Source: Rhizobium etli 8C-3 (GTDB taxonomy: Bacteria > Pseudomonadota > Alphaproteobacteria > Rhizobiales > Rhizobiaceae). Taken from it: 64,000 nt of DNA. The position numbers and the translations under genes were made by a program. The stretch is taken from positions 1,305,001 through 1,369,000 of the forward strand of contig NZ_CP017241.1 of NCBI RefSeq assembly GCF_001908375.1, written 5' to 3'. The notes beneath the pieces are model-generated. The model was not told the DNA's origin, made no database searches, and saw nothing but the letters and a program-made list of their open reading frames with translations. This document shows, piece after piece, positions 53,463 to 62,286 of the stretch (position 1 is its first letter; the number at the start of each line of letters is the position of its first letter).

Positions 53463-54821
53463 CTATCTTGCACTCAAAAAGTCACCCACCTCCAGCAGGC
53501 TGAACTCGTTGTCATCTGCCTTGTCGACGGCACGGCCGGCGGAGAAGGGAAGGTTGTTGTCGTTGCCGACGATGATGTGCGTGGCATCGACGCGGTCGAC
53601 ATTCTCGATCGTCACGAAGGGCATGTCGTAGAAGCCTTCGCGGCCGCCCTTTTTCTTCTTGTTGTCCGGGTCTTCGATATGCATCAGGTCGATATAGCCG
53701 ATCTTGCGCACGGCCTTGCCGACCTTGGCATCGTCGAGCTCGATTTTGTAGATGCGCTTGAATTCGGCCGGAGCTTGGAAGCAGTCCGGCCTGGGCTCCT
53801 TGGGATCGGCACAGACCTTGTCCTTCGTACCGGCGCCATTGTCGCGTTCTATGACGAGGGCGGTCGTGTCGTCGAGCATGTTGAAGTCACCGATCGCAGC
53901 ACCCTTGTCCTCGAATGGATAGAACCAGCTGCGGCCCGTCCATTTCTTGGAGGCGATCTCGAACTCGATGACGCGGATGGCAGTCTTGCCGTCAACGGAC
54001 TCCATCTTGCCGTCGTCCTGATAGAGCGAGCCTTCCAGAAGGCCGTAAAGCTTGGTTCCGTCCTTCGACATGGCAAGACCCTCGAAGCCGCCGGAGCGCT
54101 TCAAGTTGAAGGCAGGCAACTTGGCGGCCGGATTTGCCGGAACCGAAAGCAGCGGGTTGTCGGGCGACATCACCGGCTTTCCATCGGCCGTGGTGGCAAT
54201 CACGTCGGTCAACTGTCCTTCGGTATCGACTTTCAGTAGATAGGGACCGAACTCATCGCCGAGCCAGAAGCCGTCGGCGACCGGCTGGATGGATTCGATG
54301 TCGAAATCCCCGCCGGTCAGATAGCGTTTCTCTGCACCTTCGAGAGTAATCGGGAAGGGTGCGATCTTGTTTGGATCGGAGAGGAAGATATTCTTGACGA
54401 TGTCGGCTTTGCCGGTCGTCCAGTCCAGTTTCATCTGGTGCAGGAAGAGCATCGCATCGCTGGAGTTGCCCTTGGAGCCGAAACCGTTGTCGGACAGTGT
54501 CCAGAACGTGCCGTCTTCCATTGTCTTGATGCCGGAAAAGCCTTGGACAGGCTGGCCGTCGAGCGGCAGCTTGATGTCGGTGATGCGCTGTCCGTCCTTG
54601 CCGGGAACCGAGCCGAGCGCTTCGGTTCGCTTGCGGTCCGCAGTCGTGAACTTGCCGGCGTGCTTCAGGAATTGAGGCGCGTCGGCGGGCGCGGGAACCA
54701 GCGTGTTGGCAGGCAGGATCGCCTGGCCTGCGAGCTTGGCCGGAAAAGCCTGCTGGTCGGCGGAAGCGGAGGCGGCGGCGAGGAAGAAGAGAAAGACGGA
54801 AGTAAAAAGCGCAGCTTTCAT
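53463..54821 (-). CDS. Exported phytase-like esterase (esterase-like activity of phytase family)
   Basis: This 452-residue protein has a signal peptide (hydrophobic AALFTSVFLFFLAAASASA, cleavage near residue 22). The mature protein resembles the phytase-like esterase family: GFSGIKTMEDGTFWTLSDNG, SIQPVADGFWLGDEFGPYLL, GFEGLAMSKDGTKLYGLLEG and a C-terminal ENVDRVDATHIIVGNDNNLP. GGAGG precedes the ATG at 54821; the open frame beyond it is low complexity. It is next to ppk and ppx and could free phosphate from organic esters in the periplasm; that link is inference. Confidence 0.85.
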   Translation of the reverse strand: MKAALFTSVFLFFLAAASASADQQAFPAKLAGQAILPANTLVPAPADAPQFLKHAGKFTTADRKRTEALGSVPGKDGQRITDIKLPLDGQPVQGFSGIKTMEDGTFWTLSDNGFGSKGNSSDAMLFLHQMKLDWTTGKADIVKNIFLSDPNKIAPFPITLEGAEKRYLTGGDFDIESIQPVADGFWLGDEFGPYLLKVDTEGQLTDVIATTADGKPVMSPDNPLLSVPANPAAKLPAFNLKRSGGFEGLAMSKDGTKLYGLLEGSLYQDDGKMESVDGKTAIRVIEFEIASKKWTGRSWFYPFEDKGAAIGDFNMLDDTTALVIERDNGAGTKDKVCADPKEPRPDCFQAPAEFKRIYKIELDDAKVGKAVRKIGYIDLMHIEDPDNKKKKGGREGFYDMPFVTIENVDRVDATHIIVGNDNNLPFSAGRAVDKADDNEFSLLEVGDFLSAR

Positions 54822-54874
54822 GGAAACCTCCAGAAAATGAATGGCGGTTTCGCTTAGCAGTCCATTGATGGCGC

Positions 54875-55939
54875 TTAGTTGAAGGTTGAATGAAGCTTTG
54901 GTGACGTTGTCGACGTGGGCAGGGCCTGTGCCAGCGTCATGACGCCCAGTCCCTGGCCCCGGCCCTTGAGGGCATGAACACCCAGGTCCTGCGCGCTGAT
55001 CCTTTCGGGCAGCGTCAGGCGTTGGGCAAGCTCGCTCGAGATCAACACCGGCCGGTTCAGTGTCTTGCAAAGGGATTCAAGTCTTGAAGTTGTATTCACC
55101 GTGTCGCCGAAATAGGTGATCTTATGGTGATCGACTCCGATTTCGGCTGTGATGACCAAGCCGCCATGAAGTGCCGCGCGCAGGCGGGGCACCTGCCCAT
55201 ACTGCTTCAGCCAGCTTTCCGCATCGGCTTCGATATCGTTGAGGATGTCGAAGATGCAGCGCACGCAGCGGCCGTCCTTCAGCCCGCGCGCGAGCGGCCA
55301 GGTTATGATTGCAGAATCGCCGACGTAATCATCAATCGCACCTTTGTTCCGCCGCACCGGTTCGGCAAAAGCGGCAAACAGCGAGTTCAGCAATTGCTGT
55401 GCTCGAAGATCACCGTGTTTTTCGGCAAAAGGCGTCGAATCGACGAGGTCGATAAAGAGGAAGATGCGTTCCTCCTGGACGGGGGTCCGGTAGCGTCCGG
55501 AGAACATGCTGAGAAAAACATCGCGGCCGAGCAGCTCGCGCACGCGCAAGACGAAGATGATGACGGCGCAGACAGCCAGTGCATACATGAAGACGTTGAA
55601 CGGCATCACCAGGATGTTCAAGAGCGACTGAGGCTTGATCAGGCCGACCGCCGACAGCAGCGAGGCGGCCAGCGCATAGCCGATGTTCATGAAGATTTCA
55701 TAAATCAGCAAAGCCGAAATGATGAACGCCGCCGTTGGAAGTTTCTGGAGCCGTCGGTAGAGCGGGCGCAGGAAGGCTCTGCGCTCGAAGGCCAGAATCG
55801 GCATGCCGATAAAGACCGCAAAGACCGCCCCGATGATGACCGGTTCGTCGGGAAAGACCACCAGGCTATAGGCTACGCCGCTTGCAGCCATCACGGCCGT
55901 TAAGAGAAGCCAGTTCTGCGCTGGAGAAATCTCTTTCAT
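54875..55939 (-). CDS. Membrane-bound class III adenylate/guanylate cyclase
   Basis: In this 354-residue protein about six hydrophobic segments (residues 8-140) precede a C-terminal cyclase domain. The metal-binding Asp are in LFIDLVDSTPFAE and DDYVGDSAIITW, and the catalytic Asn/Arg are in GDTVNTTSRLESL. All key residues are therefore present and the enzyme should be active, making cAMP or cGMP. Rhizobia carry many such cyclases with largely unknown inputs. It lies 53 bp before the phytase-like gene on the same strand. Confidence 0.9.
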   Translation of the reverse strand: MKEISPAQNWLLLTAVMAASGVAYSLVVFPDEPVIIGAVFAVFIGMPILAFERRAFLRPLYRRLQKLPTAAFIISALLIYEIFMNIGYALAASLLSAVGLIKPQSLLNILVMPFNVFMYALAVCAVIIFVLRVRELLGRDVFLSMFSGRYRTPVQEERIFLFIDLVDSTPFAEKHGDLRAQQLLNSLFAAFAEPVRRNKGAIDDYVGDSAIITWPLARGLKDGRCVRCIFDILNDIEADAESWLKQYGQVPRLRAALHGGLVITAEIGVDHHKITYFGDTVNTTSRLESLCKTLNRPVLISSELAQRLTLPERISAQDLGVHALKGRGQGLGVMTLAQALPTSTTSPKLHSTFN

Positions 55940-56030
55940 GACATCTGACCTGTGTTGGTACCCGCGGGCATTTTTCCACGCGAGACGCTTCGGTCAAGCG
56001 ATTTCGCGAGCCGGCTCGAGGGGCAAGGCA

Positions 56031-57176
56031 TCAAAGCGAAACGGTATCGACTCTCTTGCCGACGAAACGAAGCGCGATCTCGCCCTTGATGAGCTGGAGA
56101 GCGGGCACGCCGAACAATTCGCGGCGCCAACCGCTAAGTGCCGCGACCTGCGCCTTCTCGCCGTCCGCGGCAATCTTGTCGAGGTCTTCGCTGTTGGCGA
56201 TGACTTTCGGCGCAACGCCGTGTTTTTCCGAAATCAGCTTCAACAGTACCTTGAGCAATTCGACCGCAGCGGCAGCACCCTCAGGCGCTTGCGTGTGGCG
56301 GGGCACATGGGGCATCTCGGCTTTCGGCAGGGCAAGGGCCGCATTGACGGCTTCGAGAACCGCCGTACCGGCGGCAGAACGCTCCCATCCCTTGGGGATC
56401 GTGCGCAGGCGGCTCAGGGCGTCGGTGTCCTTTGGCTGCTGCTGGGCGATCTCGTAGATCGCATCGTCCTTCAACACGCGCGAACGCGGCACGTTGCGCG
56501 ATCGCGCTTCTCGCTCGCGCCAGGCCGCGACGAATTTGAGGGTTGCGAGTTCCTGCGGTTTGCGCAGCCGCATCTTCAAACGTTGCCAGGCGTCATCCGG
56601 ATGCATGTCGTAGGTCTCGCGCGATTCAAGAATATCCATCTCCTCCGAGAGCCAGGACGAGCGCCCCTCGCGCTCGAGTTCGGCCTTGAGATAGAGATAG
56701 GCGTCGCGCAGGTGTGTGACGTCCGCCAATGCATAATCGAGCTGCTTTTCGGAAAGTGGCCGGCGGCTCCAGTCGGTGAAGCGCGAGGATTTATCGATCT
56801 GCACGCCCTTGGTCCGGCTGATGAGCTGGTCGTAGGAAACGCTGTCACCGAAGCCGCAGACCATGGCGGCGACCTGCGTGTCGAAGATCGGATGCGGGAT
56901 CAGCCCGCCGCGATGGAAAATGATTTCGATGTCCTGGCGCGCCGCATGGAAAACCTTCAGCACGTCCGCGTTGGCCATCAGTTCGAAGAAGGGTGCAAGG
57001 TCTATGCCCTTAGCAAGTGGATCGATGATGACTTCCTTCGTCAAGCTTGCCATCTGTATCAGGCAAAGCTCCGGCCAGAATGTCGTCTCACGCAGGAATT
57101 CAGTGTCGATTGTAATGAAGTCGGACTTGGCCAGCTCTTTGCAGGCGGCCGCCAGTTCGGCGGTTGTTTCTATCAT
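56031..57176 (-). CDS. rnd: Ribonuclease D
   Basis: This 381-residue 3'-5' exoribonuclease trims tRNA precursors. The DEDD motifs are visible: FITIDTEFLRE (about residues 20-30), VLKVFHAARQDIEI, and the YALADVTHLRDAYLYL block. A C-terminal HRDC domain (residues about 210-290, LKFVAAWREREARSRNVPRS) is present. In rhizobia rnd is usually next to aspS; here the multicopper oxidase gene lies between. Confidence 0.95.
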   Translation of the reverse strand: MIETTAELAAACKELAKSDFITIDTEFLRETTFWPELCLIQMASLTKEVIIDPLAKGIDLAPFFELMANADVLKVFHAARQDIEIIFHRGGLIPHPIFDTQVAAMVCGFGDSVSYDQLISRTKGVQIDKSSRFTDWSRRPLSEKQLDYALADVTHLRDAYLYLKAELEREGRSSWLSEEMDILESRETYDMHPDDAWQRLKMRLRKPQELATLKFVAAWREREARSRNVPRSRVLKDDAIYEIAQQQPKDTDALSRLRTIPKGWERSAAGTAVLEAVNAALALPKAEMPHVPRHTQAPEGAAAAVELLKVLLKLISEKHGVAPKVIANSEDLDKIAADGEKAQVAALSGWRRELFGVPALQLIKGEIALRFVGKRVDTVSL

Positions 57177-57379
57177 GTCAATTCATTCGCAAGGAAAAAG
57201 GTCGGTTAAACCTTCCTTCTCCTTTACGCTCGATATGTCAATACGTTGAAGGTGCCTATACTGGCGTCTCCGGCGGCGATCATCGCTGGCAGACAATGAA
57301 AGCGTAGATTTGCGGCATATCCGTTCCTTGCGTAAGGCCGGAAGAAGGTGGCGGAAGGCGGAGCGGCCAGTAGCTTACC

Positions 57380-58771
57380 TTAAGCAACCCGCAGATAACT
57401 CGTCATGCCCGTCTTCTGATGCTCGATGATATGGCAATGAAGCACCCAGTCGCCCGGATTGTCGGCGACAAAGGCGAGCTGGACCTTCTCATCGGGCTGG
57501 ACGAGATAGGTGTCGGAAACGAGGGGCATCACCTTGCGTGTCGAGGACGAAATGACCGTAAAGCTCATGCCGTGCAGATGGATCGGATGCAGGTGCGGCG
57601 TCACGTTCTCGAGCTGGAAGATGTAGCTCTTGCCAAGCTTCAGTTCGGCAAGCGGGGCGGTCGGATCGGCAATGTCGCCCGGCCACGGCAACCTGTTGAT
57701 CGCCCAGAAACTGTAGCCGAGTGTACCGCATATGCTGTCGACGGAGGCGTTTTCCGCTGTGGCGCTGAGCACCAGCGGGATCTTCTCGGCGGCGGAAAGA
57801 TCGGCGTGCGGGACCGGATTGGCGGCAAGCGGAGCAAGGTCGCCGACGTTGCGTTTCAGCGACTGACCGACGGCGCGCAGGCAAGCGATCGTTTTCGGCG
57901 CGGTTCCCCTGATATCCTCCAGTATCGCTACACCGCCTTCGCTGTCCGGCATCCGCACGGCAAGATCCAGCCGCTGTCCCGGACCGATCTGGAGCAGGTC
58001 AAGCCGAAAGCGCTGCGGCACCGGATTGCCGTCGATGGCGATCACCGTCGCCTCGACGCCTTCCATCCGCAGCGAATAGACGCGGGTCACATCCGTCACG
58101 GCGATGCGCAGGCGCACAAGGCTGCCGGCTGGTGCATCATATTGCGGCTCCTGCTGCCAATTCGCCGTGCGCACCGTTCCATAGGTGCCGGTCTTTGCCG
58201 CGTCGCGTGGACGGAAGGGTGCAATGAATTGCCCATCTGCGCCGAGCCGCCAGTCGCGAAGGTTGAGCACGATCTCGGCATCGAATGTCGGATCGGCCGG
58301 ATCCTCGACGAGGATCACGCCGGTCATGCCGCGGCCCATCTGGGTGAGCGTGTTGCAATGCGGGTGATACCAGAAGGTGCCGGCATCGGGCGGCGTGAAG
58401 GCATAGTCAAAGCTGTCGCCCTTATAGACGTAGGGCTGCGTCATGAAGGGCACGCCGTCCATCCTGTTGTCGATGCGAAGGCCATGCCAGTGGATCGTCG
58501 TCGGCTCGTCGAGAGCATTGGTCAGGCGTGCGGCAAAGGGTCTGCCACGGGTCATGCGAAGCACCGGCGGCGGGCCGCCATCGCCCCAGGTCATGACATC
58601 CCTTGTCGGGCCGGCAGCGGTGAGCAAAGCCTCTGTCATGGCCGCCTTCAGCACCTGCGGTTGGGGCGTCGAACCGGCCAAGCCGGACCTGCCGGCAACG
58701 CCCATGCCGGCACTGTAGGCGCCGGCGACGGCGGACGCCTTCAACAGATTGCGGCGGGTGAGTATGGGCAT
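57380..58771 (-). CDS. Tat-exported multicopper oxidase
   Basis: In this 463-residue periplasmic oxidase the N-terminus has a twin-arginine signal, LTRRNLLKASAVAGAYS. Copper ligands are in TTIHWHGLRIDNR, FWYHPHCNTL, HLHPIHLHGM and LHCHIIEHQKTGM, giving the trinuclear centre and the type 1 site with Met as axial ligand. These enzymes oxidise Cu(I) or phenols; a CueO-like role in copper tolerance is plausible. The start is ATG at 58771 with GGAG seven bases upstream. No methionine-rich insert is visible. Confidence 0.93.
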   Translation of the reverse strand: MPILTRRNLLKASAVAGAYSAGMGVAGRSGLAGSTPQPQVLKAAMTEALLTAAGPTRDVMTWGDGGPPPVLRMTRGRPFAARLTNALDEPTTIHWHGLRIDNRMDGVPFMTQPYVYKGDSFDYAFTPPDAGTFWYHPHCNTLTQMGRGMTGVILVEDPADPTFDAEIVLNLRDWRLGADGQFIAPFRPRDAAKTGTYGTVRTANWQQEPQYDAPAGSLVRLRIAVTDVTRVYSLRMEGVEATVIAIDGNPVPQRFRLDLLQIGPGQRLDLAVRMPDSEGGVAILEDIRGTAPKTIACLRAVGQSLKRNVGDLAPLAANPVPHADLSAAEKIPLVLSATAENASVDSICGTLGYSFWAINRLPWPGDIADPTAPLAELKLGKSYIFQLENVTPHLHPIHLHGMSFTVISSSTRKVMPLVSDTYLVQPDEKVQLAFVADNPGDWVLHCHIIEHQKTGMTSYLRVA

Positions 58772-59029
58772 CTGGCGCTCCGGCAACAAGAATGGAGCCA
58801 TCTTTAAAGTTGACTGGGGTTTTCATCAATAAGGAAGTGGGGGCCAAACTGCCGCAGTTGCCTTGCATCAGGCGCGCCGAATAAAGGCGCCAAAGTGGTG
58901 CTCAATGCGGCCCAAGCCTTGACAAATCAGACCGTCCATGCGCTTTTCCGCCCGATTTTCTTGTCGGCACCGGAGAGCCATTCGAGCCCCTTGCTGCCGT
59001 CTCAAGCCAAAATACCAGGATTAGACAAT

Positions 59030-60820
59030 ATGCATCGCTACCGCAGCCACACATGTGCAGCCCTCCGCAAGTCGGATGTTGGCTCGAATGTCCGGATTTC
59101 CGGCTGGGTCCACCGCGTTCGCGACCATGGCGGCGTTCTCTTCATCGACCTTCGCGATCATTACGGCATCACGCAGGTTGTTGCCGATCCGGATTCGCCG
59201 GCTTTCAAGATCGCCGAAACCGTTCGCGGCGAATGGGTCATCCGCATTGACGGCCTCGTAAAGGCGCGTACTGAAGACACCGTCAACAAGGCGATGGCGA
59301 CCGGCGAGATCGAGCTCTACGCGCAGGAGATCGAAATTCTCTCCGCCGCCAAGGAACTGCCGCTGCCGGTCTTCGGCGAGCCGGACTATCCCGAAGACGT
59401 CCGCCTCAAGTACCGCTTCCTCGACCTTCGCCGCGAAACGCTGCATAAGAACATCGTCAAGCGCACGCAGATCATCTCCGCCATGCGCCGTGAAATGGGC
59501 AATATCGGCTTCACCGAATATTCGACGCCGATCCTGACGGCCTCCTCGCCGGAAGGCGCGCGTGACTTCCTCGTGCCGAGCCGCATCCATCCAGGCACCT
59601 TCTACGCCCTGCCGCAGGCGCCGCAGCTGTACAAGCAGCTCTTGATGGTTGCCGGGTTCGACCGCTATTTCCAGATCGCTCCCTGCTTCCGTGATGAAGA
59701 TCCGCGAGCCGACCGCCTGCCCGGCGAATTCTATCAGCTCGACCTCGAAATGAGCTTCGTGACCCAAGAAGACGTCTGGAATGCCACGGGTCCTTTGATG
59801 ACCAAGATTTTCGAGGAGTTTGCCGAAGGCAAGCCGGTGACGAAGGAATGGCCACGCATTCCTTATGACGAGGCAATTCGCAAGTACGGCTCCGATAAGC
59901 CGGACCTGCGCAACCCGATCGTCATGGAGGCCGTGACCGAACACTTCGCCGGCTCCGGCTTCAAGGTCTTCGCGAACATGATCGCATCCAACCCGAAGGT
60001 CCAGGTCTGGGCGATCCCGGCAAAGACCGGCGGCTCCCGCGCCTTCTGCGACCGCATGAACGCTTGGGCGCAGAGCCAGGGCCAGCCTGGCCTCGGCTAC
60101 ATCTTCTGGCGCAAGGAAGGCGAAAAGCTCGAAGGAGCCGGTCCGCTCGCCAAGAACATCGGTGAAGAGCGCACGGATGCGATCCGCACCCAGCTCAGCC
60201 TCGATGACGGCGACGCCTGCTTCTTCGTCGCCGGCGAGCCGGACAAGTTCTACAAGTTCGCAGGCGAAGCGCGCAACCGCGCAGCCGACGAGCTGAACCT
60301 CATCGATCGCGACCGTTTCGAACTCTGCTGGATCGTCGACTTCCCGTTCTTCGAATGGAACGAGGACGAGAAGAAGGTCGATTTTGCGCACAACCCCTTC
60401 TCGATGCCGCAGGGCGGCTTGGAGGCGCTGCAGAAGCAGGATCCACTGACGATCAAGGCCTTCCAGTACGATGCCGTGTGCAATGGCTTCGAAATCGCTT
60501 CGGGTTCGATCCGCAACCAGTCCCCGGAACTGATGGTGCAGGCCTTCGAAAAGGTGGGCCTCAGCCAGGCAGACGTCGAGGAACGCTTCGGCGGTCTCTA
60601 TCGCGCCTTCCAGTACGGCGCACCGCCACATGGTGGCGCCGCCTTCGGTATCGACCGGATCGTGATGCTGCTCGCTGGAGCGAAGAACCTGCGCGAAATT
60701 TCGCTCTTCCCGATGAATCAGCAGGCCCAGGACCTCCTGATGGGCGCACCGTCGCCGGCAACGCCTGCGCAGCTGCGCGAACTGGCGATCCGCCCGATCC
60801 CGCCGGTCAAAAAGGACTGA
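59030..60820 (+). CDS. aspS: Aspartyl-tRNA synthetase
   Basis: This 596-residue class II synthetase has the N-terminal OB fold ([19 protein letters not shown]), motif 2 ([21 protein letters not shown]) and motif 3 ([14 protein letters not shown]). The bacterial GAD insertion lies between (about residues 310-410). Rhizobia usually have a non-discriminating AspRS that charges both tRNA-Asp and tRNA-Asn; this cannot be decided from sequence here. The frame is open upstream to 58895, but ATG at 59030 fits the family. Confidence 0.97.
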   Translation: MHRYRSHTCAALRKSDVGSNVRISGWVHRVRDHGGVLFIDLRDHYGITQVVADPDSPAFKIAETVRGEWVIRIDGLVKARTEDTVNKAMATGEIELYAQEIEILSAAKELPLPVFGEPDYPEDVRLKYRFLDLRRETLHKNIVKRTQIISAMRREMGNIGFTEYSTPILTASSPEGARDFLVPSRIHPGTFYALPQAPQLYKQLLMVAGFDRYFQIAPCFRDEDPRADRLPGEFYQLDLEMSFVTQEDVWNATGPLMTKIFEEFAEGKPVTKEWPRIPYDEAIRKYGSDKPDLRNPIVMEAVTEHFAGSGFKVFANMIASNPKVQVWAIPAKTGGSRAFCDRMNAWAQSQGQPGLGYIFWRKEGEKLEGAGPLAKNIGEERTDAIRTQLSLDDGDACFFVAGEPDKFYKFAGEARNRAADELNLIDRDRFELCWIVDFPFFEWNEDEKKVDFAHNPFSMPQGGLEALQKQDPLTIKAFQYDAVCNGFEIASGSIRNQSPELMVQAFEKVGLSQADVEERFGGLYRAFQYGAPPHGGAAFGIDRIVMLLAGAKNLREISLFPMNQQAQDLLMGAPSPATPAQLRELAIRPIPPVKKD

Positions 60821-60829
60821 TACAACTTG

Positions 60830-60860
60830 AAAAGCCCGGTGCCGTTACCGGGCTTTTCTG
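60830..60860. terminator. Bidirectional terminator between aspS and the exported protein gene
   Basis: AAAAGCCCGGT pairs with ACCGGGCTTTT around a 6-base loop, 9 bp after the aspS stop. The stem is an 11-bp perfect match with A-run and T-run edges, so it should act in both directions. Confidence 0.85.
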
Positions 60861-60877
60861 TTGGTGGAGTTCAGACC

Positions 60878-62065
60878 TTACTGGTTCGCCGTCACCTTCA
60901 CGCCAAGCACGCCGGGCAGCGTGTTCGGAGCGCCCATGGCAGCGCCCATGATGGTCGGGAAGGGGACCGGCTTGGCCGGTGAGGCGCTGACGGCGAAGCT
61001 TTTCGGGTCGTCAAGATAAGTGTTGACCGCTGCCGAAATCGCATTCTGCAGTTCCGGAACGTTAAGCTGCGCCAGGGCAATCGGCGTCATAGCCTTCAGC
61101 GCATCCGCCATCTGCTGTGCCGAAATGTTCTGCTTGGAGCCAGCATATTCCAGCGCACGCTTCGTGATCGATGCGTCATCGAATCGGATTTCGGCGCCGT
61201 TGAACGAAAGTTGCTGCATCAGGCCGAGCATGGCGAGGCCAAGCGCCTGCTGCGCTTCTTCCTTGTTTGGGTTCGCTTCGGAAGCCTTCGCCGCTTCCTG
61301 CAGCGACTTCATGAAGGGCAAGGTGTATCCCGAAATCTTGAGGGCAAGGTTCAGGCGGCCGACATTCGTCACGTCGAAGGCGAATTCGGAGATGTCGATC
61401 GTGCCGGGCCCGAGATCCCAGGCACCTTTCATCGTGATGTCGCCGTTGACGTGCTGCAGGGCTAGCTTCTCGATCGCTTCCTTCGCCTGCGGGTCCGTAG
61501 CATCGCTGAGATCCGCTTTCATGCTCTTGAATGCGCCGTCGAAGTCAAAACCGGATTCGTCTTCGCGAAGCGAAAGGTTCATCTGGGTTTCGCTCAGCGA
61601 GAAGACGTCCTTGCCATTCTTGGTGACCTTGAACGGGCCGACATGCGCCGTTTCGTAAATCAGCATGGAGTCGAGGCCGTCACCGCTGACATCGGCCGGA
61701 ATGGATATGCCGCCGAGGGTCATTTCGGAGGCGCTGACGGTTGCGCCGTCTTGCGTGACGTTGATGTCGGGAAAGGCTGCTTCCTCGATGTAGTAACCAC
61801 CGTCTTCGTCTTCCTCGACGCCGGTCATCGTGATGTCGCCGATGGCGAAGGCCTCGCCGCCGGTCGGTTTGAAGCGCGCATTCTTCAGCGTTACCGTCGT
61901 GTCGCTTACATCGACACCATCGGCAGCGATCGTTCCGCCTTGGGAACTATAGGCGGCGTTCAGCTTCTTCAGGAGATCCTGCCCGTCAAGCGCGAACGCG
62001 GAGCCGGCGAGTGACAGGAAAGCGGCGCCAGACAGCATCAGCCGGGTTGTCCGGTAAAAGGTCAT
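60878..62065 (-). CDS. Exported protein of unknown function
   Basis: This 395-residue protein has a signal peptide (LMLSGAAFLSLAGSAFA, cleavage after AFA near residue 25). The mature protein is acidic and beta-rich, with repeated short segments of the type ITMTGVEEDEDGGYYIEEA and VTKNGKDVFSLSETQMNLSL. It has no motif I can assign; a periplasmic lipid- or LPS-related role, as for other large beta-rich exported proteins, is only a guess. The start is ATG at 62065; upstream extension is basic and unlikely. Confidence 0.75.
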   Translation of the reverse strand: MTFYRTTRLMLSGAAFLSLAGSAFALDGQDLLKKLNAAYSSQGGTIAADGVDVSDTTVTLKNARFKPTGGEAFAIGDITMTGVEEDEDGGYYIEEAAFPDINVTQDGATVSASEMTLGGISIPADVSGDGLDSMLIYETAHVGPFKVTKNGKDVFSLSETQMNLSLREDESGFDFDGAFKSMKADLSDATDPQAKEAIEKLALQHVNGDITMKGAWDLGPGTIDISEFAFDVTNVGRLNLALKISGYTLPFMKSLQEAAKASEANPNKEEAQQALGLAMLGLMQQLSFNGAEIRFDDASITKRALEYAGSKQNISAQQMADALKAMTPIALAQLNVPELQNAISAAVNTYLDDPKSFAVSASPAKPVPFPTIMGAAMGAPNTLPGVLGVKVTANQ

Positions 62066-62286
62066 GGATAAGTCCTTTTGGTGGCGGTTGCGAATTGCAG
62101 CGAAATTACTGCGAATCGACTGCGTTTTATATTTGCAGGTTTCTAAATTTCTGTTGAACGGGAAAGCAAACAAAGTCCAAATTGGTGGCGATGCTTGATG
62201 ACCTTTTCATGTCATTCCAGGACGTCATCCACAGGGCCACCTCCTCATTCCTTGCCGTGAATCGCCTTCTGGGCTAGGCAAGGCAC

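Noticed and set aside
59021..60631. 536-codon open frame antisense to aspS
   Set aside because: Shadow of a strongly biased coding frame; composition is acidic low-complexity and aspS is certain.
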